NCBI GenBank assembly: GCA_009809945.1
Contig: WTPW01000344.1
Location: 302,071-366,070 of the forward strand
Reading direction: 5' to 3'
Source: Gigaspora margarita
Taxonomy: Eukaryota; Glomeromycota; Glomeromycetes; Diversisporales; Gigasporaceae
DNA length: 64,000 nt
Part shown: in pieces, positions 9,906-22,969 of the stretch
How the letters are laid out: each line of letters opens with the position of its first letter
Position numbering within the stretch: position 1 is the first letter of the stretch
Translations under genes and position numbers: made by a program
Notes under the pieces: model-generated
Database searches by the model: none
The model's input: only the letters and a program-made list of their open reading frames with translations
Told to the model about the DNA's origin: nothing

Positions 9906-11274
9906 TATAAATATTATTCTATTAGAAATTATTATAAATATGAATTGGTTAAGAATAGAAATATCATTATATTGTTATCTAAAATATATAATAACTAGCT
10001 ACAATATATATTCATAGCAACATCATCATGGAGAATTTTGAGCAAATTTTAAATTTAGTTAGCAAACTACTGTTGAACCCAACCAATCCTGTCAAATCGA
10101 CAACCTGCCAATCTAATACAAATTAATCTATGTGACAAATCTGTTCTGCTACATATACAGTATCTAATAGGTTTAGTATTTTTCAAACCTAATAATATTT
10201 TAATACATGCTGCAAAACCTGTTCACCATGAATATCAGTTTAAAGAAGTTTGTATTATATATCAATAAAATCAATGCCTAGCTTGAAAAAATTTTTGGAC
10301 TCTAATCTTCATGATGCCTAAACAGTGTTTCTCACTATTTTGACAAATTAATTAAACAGTTATTTTAATAAACCAATTAGAATCTGGATATTTAGCAATT
10401 ATATAGATATCTAGATAAACTAGATAATTTAGCATCATAAAGTTATATTTATTGCTGCAGTGAAATTTTTATAAATGCATTTTTCTATTCTTGGTACTCT
10501 TGTTGCAAATAAAATCATAATATTAGATGTTTTAGTATAGGTTTATCAGTTTCCTGTTATAGTTATGCATAATTCTGTATTAATTACTGCTAGCATATTT
10601 CGAATTGCTTATGCAACGCACTTACTTATTGACTAAAGCTTAATAAATTAAATATTCACCAACCAAGAATTGTGCAAAAGGTACTAAGTTGTTCATATTG
10701 TTTAGTTAGTCGTTTATGATTTACATAAATTATTTGCAAACAATAATTTATAAATTATTGCAGTTTGCAAAATTCTGTGAATTTTGCAGTTAAAAAAAGA
10801 TAAAGAAATCACTTGATTAATAGATTATTGATCCCTTAAACTAAATTGCAGTTGTGAATTCTACAATACTATGATTTACTGTAAACAATTTTGCTGTAAA
10901 CCTTTTTTTTACAAGCTCTACAAATTTGGTACACATTATGGAGTTAAGATTGAATTAGTTTTTGCATTGAAATTACTACCATGTTTGCTATACTAAATGA
11001 TGCAAAACTAACTACTTTTATAATAGCAAACAGTATATAAATTAGTTAGTATTGGAAATATAGTCATAAATTCTATCTAATATTAGTGTAAAAAATTTGG
11101 TAAAAACTTACAAGGTATTGTAGTACATATAGTAAAGTTATAATTTCCATTAGCATATAGTTTAATCAGTTTGTATTAAATTTGCAGTCGTGATTCTGTC
11201 ATGATTTACTATGTAGGCTGTTGCAATAACACAGTATGTTGTTAATTTGCATTAGATTTAACAGTCACAATAGA
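9906..11274. other. Gene-free A+T-rich stretch
   Basis: No coding sequence or element boundary was recognised. The stretch has many TTTGCAGTT/ AACTGCAAA-type words and loosely repeated phrases (GTTAGTA..., TTACTGTAA...) suggesting old repeat debris. Confidence 0.3.
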
Positions 11275-11474
11275 ACAGGGTGAAACCTGAGTCACCAGCT
11301 AGTAAAATTCGCTATGTAGAGTGAAACTGAGTTTGAGTTAGGGGTTAGGGTGGAATTCGAGTTTAGCTATGTTTTTTATTATACAAAAGCAGATTTTACC
11401 TTCATGTGATCTACATAGCAGGTTTCACTTTACATAGCGAATTTTACTAGCTGGTGACTCAGGTTTCACCCTGT
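11275..11474. mobile_element. 200-bp foldback MITE with telomere-like loop
   Basis: Long inverted arms of about 50 bases start ACAGGGTGAAACCTGAGTCA and end TGACTCAGGTTTCACCCTGT, continuing inward through CACCAGCTAGTAAAATTCGC. The loop contains GTTAGGGGTTAGGG (11337-11350). Confidence 0.85.
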
Positions 11475-11807
11475 CGTGTCATAATTACTATTGTTAATAT
11501 TTGGTTACAAGACTTACTTGCTATTGTAATGATTAACGTCATACTTCTAACATGATTACTGTTGTTATAATAGCTGTTTGATACATAAGTTTCAAGTCAG
11601 CTTTTGTCTCAAATTAACTGCTACCTATGAGTACGATGTAATTTTGGCTATTAGTAATCCAACCAGTGATGAAAGTATAATGTATATGATTAATATGTTA
11701 GTTATTAAGCCAATGCACTGGCAGTGTGACCTGTTAAAAAGACAGGCACTGGTTAAGGGTTGGCCTATTAGAATAACAATATTGTTAAACAGATAATGGA
11801 ATCAATA

Positions 11808-11808
<1 letters not shown>

Positions 11809-11848
<40 letters not shown>
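11809..11848 (+). repeat. Run of 40 A residues
   Basis: An uninterrupted poly(A) tract follows a short open frame (11578-11796) with no recognisable domain. A tract this pure looks like the 3' tail of a retroposed or LINE-mobilised transcript, though no target duplication was identified. Confidence 0.6.
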
Positions 11849-11849
<1 letters not shown>

Positions 11850-12859
11850 CATACAAGTTATAAACCTGCTGTGTACAGCAAAAAGGGCAATACCAATATA
11901 TGTTCTTCATAGTATGCACAATACTGAAATAAGAGGCAAAACAATATTGCACTGTGTAGTTGAATTAGTTGGTTTTGAAATCAACTACTTAATTCCTATA
12001 TAAATTAACTGTAAAATTTTGTTACAAAACTTGTTAGCTATAGTGATAACATGCAGTATTAGAATTAATAGCTATGGTTTCTATCCAATTTAATGTAAAA
12101 ATTTATTGCAAGACTTGCCAACTATTGCAGTACTGTGGTAAGTTAATGTAAAAAATTACATATATATGTATATTGTAAACAAGAAACATGACCTAATAGC
12201 AGACTGTGACCATGTGATCTTAGTAAACTACCTCAGTACTGCTATAAAACTTTTAATGTTATGTGCTATAGATCCATACTATTAATGACCAATCAGATTC
12301 ATTTATGCAAATCTGGTCAGGACCCTGAAAACTTAGATGTTCCTGGCAAAATAAGGCCAATTTTAATATTTTTTACTTGCAAGCTAATTGGCTAAAAATA
12401 ATAATTATTATTATAAAAAAAGTAGATCATATGACTGTGCATATTTGTTGTATAATATTTTCTTTTTTGGTAAGATTTTTATTCCTCTATTAATAACTTC
12501 ACCTATACCTTAGCCAGTAACATTAGAAAATTTTTTAAATGAACTTTACCTAGTTCATATGATAGGAACATCTGATCCTGTTAATAAATTCAAAATTTTT
12601 AAAACTTCTAAAAATGATTTTTCAATAATTACTTAATCAAATTTGGTAAATTTTTTTATTCCAATTCTATAGTTTTGAAGAATTAAAATAAAAAAAAAGT
12701 TTATTATATTTGGTTCAGTAGTTATCAAGAAATTATTGCTAAAGTTTTTTTTAAAAAAAAACAAATCTAAAATTGGATAAAATTTTTCTTAACTTTAAAC
12801 AAATATTTCTTGACAATCAACTATTCAAATTTGATGAAATAATTTTTTAATTTGATTCT

Positions 12860-13800
12860 GTGTATTTGTAGAATTAAAATAAAAAATTGATCAAATTTGA
12901 ATATCAGGTTGTCAAGAAATATTTGTTAAAAACTAAAAAAATTTTGGCTACAACTTTGTTTTTTATAGGCACCTAAAATTTGAATGAAAATTACTCAGTA
13001 CTTACCTGATCAAATTCAATCTTTTTTTTTGTTATTTTAATTGATAATCTGCCAGTCAACTGGAGGGTGATCATAGTGTAATGTGATGCAGATCACATAT
13101 AAAAATTACTATAGGCGAAATGTGGCATACTTACATTTAAAAATTTTTTTCTTACTAAGTTAACGACATATGCCCACTAATTGAAAGTTGTAGAATCATC
13201 AAGTTGCATCTAATAGTGGTTATATTATCCAAACTGGCCCAGTGAATGGTGAGATATCATCAACAAACCATTGGCCGACTATATAAAATCTCTATATAAA
13301 CAAACATTGATTATATAGAGATTTTATATAGTCAGCCAATCATTTTTTGACAATATCTTGCCATCCACTAGGCTGATTTGGATGATTTAACTATTGTTAG
13401 TTGCAACTCAATGAGTTCTACAACTTTCAATTAGTGGACATGTATTGTTAACTTAGTGAGAAAAAGTTTTCAGATAGAAGCACTCCACATTTTGTCTATA
13501 GTGATTTTCATATATGATATGCATCACATTACACTATGATCACTCTCTAGTAAACTGGCAGATTATCAATTTATTCTATAAGCTAATAGAATTAAAATAA
13601 AAAAATTGAATTTGACTAGGTAAGTCCAAGTAATCTTTATTCAAATTTTAGGTACCTATAAAAAAAAGTTAAACCCAAAAATTTTTATAAACTTTTAATG
13701 AATATTTCTTAACAATCTGCTATTCAAATTTGATCAATGTTTTTTATTTTAATTTTATGAATCCACAGAATAAAAATAAAAATTTTTTATCAAATTTGAA
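12860..13800. repeat. Giant foldback palindrome A (~0.94 kb)
   Basis: The sequence reads as its own reverse complement around a centre near 13310. The best-matched arms are 13037-13300 and 13318-13571 (both ends read TTGATAATCTGCCAG outward). The arms extend out to about 12860 and 13800 through ATAGGCACCTAAAATTTGAA and ATTCAAATTTTAGGTACCTA. The core carries GGCCCAGTGAATGGTGAGAT and ACCATTGGCCGACTATATAA, shared with palindrome B at 17152-17695. No ORF. Confidence 0.8.
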
Positions 13801-13804
13801 TAGA

Positions 13805-13835
<31 letters not shown>

Positions 13836-14023
13836 TTGCCAAAGTTGAAACTTTATTTAAGTAAAATAGTAAATTTACATTTAAAGATTTTAGAACTACA
13901 TTTGTATTACTGTAAACAGGCACCCATTGTGACATTATACCTTCTATTTTCTATAAATGCTATAATTAATTGTTTCAAATTAATTAACTAGCTAGAATAG
14001 GTTTGAGAAAACCTTAGATATAT

Positions 14024-14260
14024 AGGGACATCAATAGAAAAGGGACAAATCTTTTCTAAGTAAAAGTTTTTTCAACTTTAAGTAAAAAATAACTTAACAA
14101 CTACTTAACCAAATTTAACCAAATTTTTTTATTTTAATTTTTTACAATTAAAACAAAAAAAAATTATTAAATTTGATTTGGTAGTTGTCAAGATATTTTA
14201 ATTTAAAATTTTAAAAAAGTTACTAAAAATGATTTGTCCCTTTTCTATTGATGTTCTCCT
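14024..14260. mobile_element. Foldback MITE (~237 bp)
   Basis: The inverted ends AGGGACATCAATAGAAAAGG and CCTTTTCTATTGATGTTCTCCT (one gap) continue into GACAAATC/GATTTGTC. A second inner inverted repeat surrounds TTTTTTATTTTAATTTT. No coding capacity. Confidence 0.75.
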
Positions 14261-14279
14261 ATATGCTATTGGCATTAGT

Positions 14280-16790
14280 ATATACAATTTGTTAGAGAGT
14301 AACCTTGTAGAAACCATTTTTCTATAAAAGGAGAGTAATCTATATGAGATATGTTTGATGATAATGTGGTTTTTGTATTATATGTATTTGGAAAATAGTA
14401 TTTCCTTTTTTTTATCTTTGGGATAATATTGCGAGCATGTTCCCATTGGTGTTAAGATATATTTCATGAAAACCAATAGTATTTTGGAACCAATCTAAAA
14501 GATTATTTGACAAAGTAGTAAGAAATAATTTAGTTTGTTTAGCAGTAAGTAGTTTAATATTTTCAAAAACATTAGAGGAAAAGATTCCAATAATATAGTA
14601 AAGAAAAGAGTTAAATTGTGGATTAGATGAATTAAGTGTAGAGTAAAGAAGAATGTTGAGAATTGTAGTTGGTGATATAGTAGTGATTTTGAGAGAGGTA
14701 AGTGTATCAGTAATTATATTAATTATAGATTGTTGAATATTATTGTTATTGTTTGAACAGAGAAGTATGTGTAGAGTGTTTTCATTATCTAAACTGCAAA
14801 TGTTGGATATAGATAAGGATAGCGAATATAAAGGTTTTCCATAGTTGGAAGATTATTTGTTAGTATTTTGATTCTAAAAGAATATTTAGAGTGATTGTGT
14901 TCAAGTGTGTTTAGGATATCAAAACATAGTGTCCAATTGGGTTTAGCTATATTTTTAAATATTTTAAAAGTAGACCAGGAGTATAGTTCTTGTATNGTAT
15001 ATATATTTTTGATAAAGGTTCATATTTTGAAAGGAATAAGACAATTGTTCCATAAAAAATGTATTGGTAGATTTAGAAAATTATGGGTAATTTTAGGTAT
15101 TGGTTTGTTAGTTCCATTTTTGCAATTAAGTTTGCTTGGTTATGAATAGGATTAAGATGTGATTTGATTTTGTGTAGAGTAAATGAAATGTTTTTAATAG
15201 ATTTGATTTGATTAATAATAGATATAATATCCCAGTTTTTAATTTGTNTAGGTTTTGAAGGATGTATTTGTTTTAGGTTTTTGATTGCAGTATTGTTGTC
15301 TAAATGGATATTTATATGAGTATTATTGGGAGTTGCAAAAAGAAGAGAAATAATTGCTTCAAGTTCAGTTCATATTGTATCAGGATATGAAGTAGTAGCT
15401 GCATTGAATTTAATAGAAGTATTATTTTCACAAATCCAACCAATGCCAGATTTAATATTTGATGATTGTAGATTCTGTATTAAAGCATCAGTATAAAAGT
15501 GAAGTTCTTGTGAAGTAAGATTTTGAAAGATTTTGAATAAGTGACAGAAGGTTAGTAAGTTGATGTTGATAGGTAGCATTATTGGTTAAATGGAATATTA
15601 GTTGTATTTCTTGTGTAGAAATATAAATTGGTGATATAGATTGTAAGAAGTTGTAATATTAGTAAGATTAAAAATGTGAATTAGAGCAAGAATTTCTTTG
15701 TAATTCTTGTATAGAAATATAAATTGGTGATATAGATTGTAAGAAGTTGTAATATTAGTAAGATTAAAAATGTGAATTAGAGCAAGGATTTCTTTGTAAT
15801 CTATTTGAATGTATGTTTGATTTTTAGATTTGTTAATTGGATTATAGGGAAGATTAAATGAGAAAAAGTTATTTGAAAATAAAGAGATATTGGGTAGTAG
15901 TTGTATGAAACCTGAATCTGAAGGATTTATATTATATGTTGTAGTTTTTGATAAGAAGTTTGATGTAATAAGAAGAGATTATTGTTAGAGGTATAGTGTA
16001 TTTGTATAAGTGAAAAAGGATTAGAGGTTATTAGAGGAGAAAGAAGATATGTTGTATTAATAAAGGAGTTAATTGGAGGTAGGCAAAGATAAGGCCAGGT
16101 ATTTATAACTGTGTTATCTTGTATAAAGTGGAGAAGATTAGAGAACTATGAAAGTTGATGACCTTTAGTAGATTTATTAGTATGTAGATAAATATTATTC
16201 TATGGAAGAATATATTTATTGTTTGCAGTTGTAATTTGTTCAATAAATAGTAACCGGTTGTTTCTCATACTATTAATTATAGAGGTTTGTGGATTTGATA
16301 GAAGTATATCATAGATTAGATGTATATTAGAAAAGAAATCTGGATAATAAGAATTAAGTGAAAGATTTGATAATGTAATATTATTTTTGGCTAATTGTGT
16401 AAGTTGAAAAATAAATGTAAAGTTTTTGGTTTTATGATTATGAGTAATAAGTAAATTTTGGGTTAAGTTGGGGGACTATACTTTGGTTAGCCATGATTTA
16501 ATATGGATAATACAAATATTTTTAAGAATTGGACTATACATTCAATATTAGCAGCACTTGTTTTTTGAATTAGATTGTTAATAGTTGGTAGATTAAATAT
16601 TATAGGATTAATAAGAACTATGTTGTTAGTGTTTTTGGCAAGGGAAAGCATTTTTTTGGTTTGAATAGTAAAGAGATAGGATAATTTGGTTTGGAGATTA
16701 TTGTGGATAATGCATACTTGTAAAAGATATTCAATAGAGGGTAAATTTGTATATTAATTGCCTAGAAATCTTAAAAAGGAGAAAAATTTA
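14280..16790 (-). pseudogene. Degenerate LINE 3' half with RNase H remnant
   Basis: On the minus strand at 15370-15579 a fragment reads L-H-F-Y-T-D-A ... G-I-G-W-I ... A-T-T-S-Y-P-D-T. It continues, after a stop, into T-E-L-E-A-I-I-S-L-L and H-L-D-N-N-T-A-I. This is the catalytic order of a retrotransposon RNase H (first D in YTDA, E in TELEAI, second D in HLDN). Farther upstream on the same strand (to about 16780) are A+T-rich, leucine/isoleucine-rich frames with I-E-Y-L-L-Q-V-C-I-I-H, typical of the linker after a LINE reverse transcriptase. Stops, frameshifts and two Ns (14996, 15248) interrupt it everywhere. A tandem duplication of about 100 bp occurs at 15605-15800. Confidence 0.6.
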
Positions 16791-17151
16791 CCTGATTTTA
16801 GTTAATATTTAAAATTTTAGCAATTATTTTTCAATAACTACTAAACCAAACTCAATGAATATTGTTTATTTTAATTCTACAACTATAGAATTAAAATAAA
16901 AAATTTTTGCTAAATTTGATCAAGTAGTTATTGAAAAATTTTTATTAGAATTTTTAAAAAAACTTTTAAATTTATTAATATAATCTGTGCTATAAAATCT
17001 AGTAATTTTAAATATAATCAAATTAACAGAATACAGAAGATACCCTTTAGCATTGCACTTTTTTTTAATACATAATTATTAATTAAAATTTTGTGTCATT
17101 ATTTTTTACTTCTTAAGTTCTCATATTTAATCCATTGCAGTTTAATACTAT

Positions 17152-17695
17152 TAATTGCTGATCCGGATAAGATCAGCAGAATTTCTATATTAGAAATTGG
17201 GGCAAAATTCCTATGATATTAACTATATGCTTCAATCTGAGCGGAGTCAAATGAAAAGTAATTTTTTTATTAAGTTAACGATACATGGCGATTAATTGAA
17301 AGTTGTAGAGCTCGTCGAGACGCATCTAACGGTGGTTAGATCATCCAAATCGGCCCAATGGATGGCGAGATATTATTAAAAAACGATTGGCCGACTATGT
17401 AAAATCTCTATGTAAAATTGTTTACATAGAGATTTTACATAGTCGCCAATCGTTTTTTAATAATATCTCGCCATCCACTGGGCCGATTTGGATGATCTAA
17501 CCACCATTAGATGCGTCTCGACGAGCTCTACAACTTTCAATTAATCGACATGTATCGTTAACTTAATAAAAAATTACTTTTCATTTGACTCCGCTCAGAT
17601 TGAAGTATATAATAAAAATTATATTGTACTTATCCCCAAAATTTACTATTGTCCCAATATACTAATTCTGCCAATCTTATCCGGATCATCAATTA
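17152..17695. repeat. Giant foldback palindrome B (~0.54 kb)
   Basis: The ends TAATTGCTGATCCGGATAAG and CTTATCCGGATCATCAATTA are inverted. The arms pair almost perfectly to a centre near 17418 (CTATGTAAAATTGTTTACATAG). The inner part (GGCCCAATGGATGGCGAGAT, CGATTGGCCGACTATGTAAA, ACTTTCAATTAATCGACATG) matches palindrome A with little divergence. No ORF. Confidence 0.85.
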
Positions 17696-18898
17696 ATAAA
17701 TTTATTTAAAGTCATTATGCATTTAAGTATATAAAAAATAGACTTTAAAAAATTTTGCCAATGTTTATAGAATAGTTATCAGATAAAACCATTGTGCTCT
17801 TACTAAAAAAATAAAAATAAATAAAATAAAAAACAAATCACCAAACAGTAAAGGCCATGCTATCAATTACTATATTATTTTTCAGTAGAGTCCTACCCCT
17901 TTCTTAATATATAAATAGTCAGGTTCTTTATATATAATTTAACTTTTTTACCCCTTACCCTAAAAAATCACCTGATTTTTGACACTTCACTAATGTTCTA
18001 GCAAAGAAAAAATATAAAAAGTTAGCAATTAATAAGAATATAACTTAATAGCTATTTATTTTAATTTTACAGTAAATATATTATTAAATAATGCAGGTTT
18101 GAGAATAAATAAGATTTTTTGATAATTTGGGATTGGATTTAAATAAATATTTGAATCTTAGTATATTATTTAAGCCAAAATCATCAAATACAGTATAACT
18201 ACCTTTAAATTATTTTATATTATGAATGATTATTTTCTTTTTGTAAATTTGAATTTGGAACTTTATTTTTTATTAGTTTTATCACCCTTTGTAGTTTTTT
18301 AGTTTTATTACCTTTTATTAGTTTTATTATCTTTTGTTATTTAAGATTCTAAATGAATAGATTAGATAAATGCTTTTATATTGTGGTTAAATTTCATATT
18401 TTCAAATAAAAAAATGCATTATTTAAATTAAAAAAATTGAGAAACATTAAATTTAAAATATTAGATTATAAAATATCTGTAAAAAATAATTTACAGTATA
18501 AAACAATTAAATTTCTGTACATTGCAAATAGTTTTTTGCAAATATCTCATAAAATAGTGAGCTGAATTGAATGATTATAATACTATTCAAATCATCTTTT
18601 TGAGATAATTTGAATTGTACCAAAATTATTAAATTCTGATTACTACATCATAAAATGTTAATAAAAATAAAAATTTAAAAATTTAAAGCAAATTTGCAGG
18701 AGAAAAGTTTAAGCAATAATATAAAGTTTAATAAGTATTATCTTTGCTTATTATTGAAATATATAAAAAGAAACAATTATTACCTGGACTGCCATTTTTT
18801 ATTAATCTTGTTTAATTAATAATAAATAAACTATGCATTGCTTTTTGAAAAATCTTATTATTTCCTTAAAACCTTGATATTTTTTAACTACAATAATA
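17696..18898. other. Gene-free A+T-rich stretch
   Basis: Nothing recognisable was found: no splice-linked frames, no clear inverted ends. Poly-purine/pyrimidine tracts and low-complexity sequence dominate. Confidence 0.3.
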
Positions 18899-19245
18899 AT
18901 AGAAACTCCTACTTGTACCAGGTGTAGTCAAAAAAGGCCTCTTAGTAAGTTGCAAAAAGCTCTAAAAATCTATATTGATCTTGTGCCCCAAGAGAAACAG
19001 GCTAGAATTGAAGAAAATAAAGAAGATTATAAGAGTTTAGATGTATTAGAGATAATCAATCCAAATGATCTTTGTACCTATATTAAATATTCTATAGAAA
19101 AGTATTCTCAACAGAATAGCATAACAAGCATGCTATTATTTTTTTTTTTGAATTCTATATAAAGATCTTTATATTCAAAAAATCATTAAAAGAAATTACA
19201 AAAAAGTTAATTGAAATTATTGAAGATGCTGATAAAGTTGCATAG
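18899..19245 (+). pseudogene. Fragment of an unrecognised protein-coding sequence
   Basis: An open frame reads E-T-P-T-C-T-R-C-S-Q-K-R-P-L-S-K-L, continues as a charged helical stretch (KQARIEENKEDYKSLDVLE) and ends near a run of T at 19140-19148. After a shift it continues F-K-K-S-L-K-E-I-T-K-K-L-I-E-I-I-E-D-A. Amino-acid composition is protein-like, in contrast to its surroundings. No upstream exon or start could be fixed. CTRC could be half of a zinc-binding pair. Probably a decayed gene or a transposon ORF piece. Confidence 0.35.
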
Positions 19246-20018
19246 ATCTTTAACAAAAATATATCGTAATAAATGTAATATCATATTGGTATATTTGCTC
19301 ATAGTGAGCTATTCTGACAGAAAAACCAAAAAAGAATAAGGATCCTTTAATGTATTGTAATAAATTATCAATAGAATAATTTAATATAGTGGTGCTATTA
19401 AATTATTATTAATCAAACAAGTAATTTAATGTATATAACTATAAGTTATACTTTTTGCATAAGAGATCAAATAATATATTATTGCCTCAAGATGTTAAAA
19501 ATTTAATTGAAAAAAATATTGGTCTCTTACCATAAAAAATTTACATACAACTTGTTAATAAATGTATGAGTATATCAATCTGGCAAAAACAAATTTATTA
19601 TTTATTTCTAATAGTCAGAACTTGGTCAAAAGAGGTATAAGTACAATAAAGATGCATTCAAATTAACAATAAAATAGCTTAATAAACAATATAAAATTAT
19701 TTTTGAAACATTTCCAGTCCATATATTGGCCTTTATAATATGATTATATGAGTACCTAAAGAAATAAATGCTACTATTAATGAGTATGACAATGATATAA
19801 CATGTAAGTTATAAATTTTATTATATAAATTCTTGAAATAGTAAGCATAGATGTATTTTGAATTTTGGCCCAAATCAGGCCAAATTAAAATAATGTGCAT
19901 GCCACTATTTCATTACAAATATATATATGTATATTTAATAGTTATATACAAAATTCAATATTTAGATAATACAAATAGCTTCAAAATGGAGTTATATAGC
20001 TTTTAAGCTAAATAAATA

Positions 20019-20371
20019 CAGTGCGGGACAGCAAGAGACATCCAATCTATACATATAGGCGCCAATTTTGGGCGCTTATATAATCAATTCTGATTGGCTA
20101 ATTTTTGTGTAATTGATTTTGATTGGTTAAAAACCTATATATATTTTCTTTTTTTTTATATTAAATGCCAATTTTTTGAACTCATATAAACTTTAATCTC
20201 TTATAACTTCTTCAAAAAACAAAAAATAAAAAAATCCTCTGACAGAAATGTAGTTTATCTAAAAATCTATCAATTTGTCAGAGGGATTTTTGATTTAGTT
20301 TGTTTTAAAGAAGTTATAACACTTTAAAGTTTTCTTAATAGACGTTGGATGTCTTTTGCTGTCCCGCACTG
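20019..20371. mobile_element. TA-flanked MITE, CAGTGCGGGACAGC family (best copy)
   Basis: The ends CAGTGCGGGACAGCAAGAGA and TCTTTTGCTGTCCCGCACTG are inverted, continuing through CATCCAA/TTGGATG, with TA on both sides. An inner inverted repeat is built on ATCCCTCTGACAAATTGATA and its complement. No ORF. A non-autonomous Tc1/mariner-like MITE. Confidence 0.85.
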
Positions 20372-21320
20372 TAGTACTGGATTTCCTTTAGCTTATCTGT
20401 TCTTAGAAAATAATGGAAGTGCAAAGCAGGAATATAAACTACTATAATTTAAACATTTTTCTCAAAATTGTATAAAAAAGAAATAAACCCAAGCTTTTAT
20501 TTACTAATAAAGATTTTGATCAAATTTCTGCTATGCATTTTATTTGCCTAGAAATCAAAATCCAACTGTGCAAATAGTATATAAAATGAGCTATAATGAG
20601 CACAACTTGCAAGTAACAAAGCTTCTAAAAATACAAGCTTTAATTTATTGTTTCAACTTGGCACTTTACCAATACTCTTTAATTTCTATATACAATGGTC
20701 AATTTCTTATTAAAGAAATAATTCATAAAAATGTTTTATAAAATGAATAATTTTTGTAAAACCAATTCCTTAATATCACTTTGGTGTTATTTATAGTATG
20801 AATAGTATAATAATCAAAAGTAGGAATTGTGAATCCAGCCTTTTTGTAAAACAAAATGTTAATCTTTAAAACTACAATATTCATAGAAGGATATTAGAAA
20901 GTTATAAAAAGAGAATTTTTTTTACAAGTTTTTTTAATCTTATCTTGACTCAGTAATCTATATATTGATGACAAAAGTAATAGTTTAGCAACTATGAAAA
21001 CATCTACAAATGATGGGTATACAACTGTCCATATTACTTAACAAGCTAATTTTATATCTGCAAGCACCTGGTACAGAAAAGAAAAAGATTAATAGTAAAC
21101 TTTTTAATTCTATTAGAAGAAACTACCAGCTACTATTTATAATAAGATAAATATGATCTTGTCTAGGAACAAATAGTACTATATATGAAGATTTCAAGTA
21201 GTGCTCCTAGATTCAGTTTGGGCTCAGTCCAGTCTGGGTTTAATCCAGGATTGAACCAGACTTGGACTCTAAATTTTACTAATTTTGGACTTCAGACCAG
21301 TAAAGATAGGAATTGGTTAA
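20372..21320. other. Gene-free stretch with weak ORF debris
   Basis: A 65-codon open frame at 20544-20741 has no recognisable motif and no conserved context. 21185-21310 carries a degenerate internal repeat of CAG-TCTGGGTT-type words (CAGTTTGGGCTCAGTCCAGT) that recurs near 23170-23230 and 24740-24880, so it belongs to the surrounding repeat region. Confidence 0.3.
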
Positions 21321-21329
21321 AAATTTTTA

Positions 21330-21735
21330 GTCAATTAGTTAGTCAACTAATACTATTAGTCATCAACTGACTAAAAATCGACTAATCAACTAATTGACTA
21401 ATCGACTAATCAATTAGTCAACTAATTGACTAATCGATTAGTTGACTAATCAACTAATTGACTAATTGATTAATTGATTAGTTGACTAATCAATAAGTTG
21501 ACTAATCGATTAGTCAATTAGTCGATTAGTTGGCTAATCAACTATAAAAAAATAAATAAATAAAAATGAATACTCAATGAAATTATAAAATAGATGATTA
21601 ACTAACTGACTAGTCGACTAATCAACCAGTCAGACTAATTGCCCAATCAGAGTAATCAACTAATCAACTAGTTAATTAATTGACTAGTCAACTAATAGAC
21701 TAGTTGACTAAGTGACTAATCAACTAATGTAACAG
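21330..21735. repeat. Self-complementary TTAGTCAACTAATCGACTAA satellite, block 1
   Basis: About 400 bases consist of interleaved words GACTAAT, ATTAGTC, CAACTAAT and ATTAGTTG in both orientations, interrupted once at 21541-21600 by unrelated sequence. Because the basic words are reverse complements of each other, the block can fold on itself in many registers. A second block lies at 22970-23150. Confidence 0.7.
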
Positions 21736-22454
21736 TTGATTGGGAGTGTGAGTAAAACTATATAGACAATAAATACCAATTTATACTTCAACTGTGTACA
21801 GGAAGAGATATAAATAAAGGACAAGGGTTTGATTATGCAATCACTTCAATAAAATAAAGACACAGATACTAGTGATGCCAATCATATTAGCAGATTTACA
21901 GAATTGGACCTTTTTTCAAAACCCCAATTTTTATATAATTTTGCAAATCAAGCCACCTTATCTTTTAGATCTAATAGGTTGGCGCTTATCTAATAGGTTT
22001 ATTTATATTAATTAGTTATTTGTTGATTATCTGGCCATTATCTGACCAATCAATTTTTGTAAACAATCGTATTTTGGGGACTATTTTTAGGGCCAAATTT
22101 CAATTTTGTAAATCTGCTGATATGTATCAGGAATATCAATAATCTGATATCAATATAGTAACAATAAGATTTTATACAAATGAATGATTAGGTCAAAATA
22201 GGTATCAGGTTTAATTTTAGTCAGATAATATTAATGTAGGTTAAATTTAATAAGGGTTGGGAATTTTATTCTAGAAATAAAGTAAGTTCTAAATCAACTA
22301 ACAAAGACTAAACAATCTAAAAGAGACAATATTTATTATATATATATTCTAACTAAAAGACTTTACAATATACCAATTCATAGGCCGATACAAGTTACAT
22401 GTATAATTTCAAAGATTAACAAGGCTATATTAAACCAAAATCAAGTCTTAATAA

Positions 22455-22690
22455 AAAGCCAATTCAAGGTTACAAGTCAATTCAGTTCATCAAATTGAGT
22501 TACGAAGGGTTTTATTAAAGTTAAAGTCAAATTCAAGTTAAGTATAATTTCTTTATTCAAGAGTAAAAGTTAAATAATTTATTTAATACTAAAGAAAAAG
22601 GAATTCTTTATTTAATATCGATGGGAACTTAATTGTTCCTTTTTGGCCTTAAACTTGAGGCCTTTATATACATTTAGAATTCTAACTACA
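22455..22690. repeat. Interspersed module shared with the 2-kb twin elements
   Basis: The stretch AAGCCAATTCAAGGTTACAA ... GTCAATTCAGTTCATC ... AAGTTAAAGTCAAATTC ... TTTATATACATTT occurs in diverged form at about 44810-45015 and 53457-53660. It is a component of several non-autonomous elements here. Confidence 0.55.
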
Positions 22691-22969
22691 TATATACAAA
22701 AATGGCTATATTTACTTATTATTACTACATTTATGCTGTAATTACTACATTTATGCAGTAGGTTTTTTTGAACCTTTATTGCCCAACAGGTTTAAATGAC
22801 TGAGTTTACATAGTCACTTTCATGCTTTAATGTGCCTGAAATGAGATTCATATACTTAAACCACCAAGCTACCCATCATTACCATTTTAGTATAAATTAT
22901 TTACATCAGAACTAATACAAATAAAGGAATTATTTGCAATTTCAAAAATAAATTTTTAATTCATTACAC

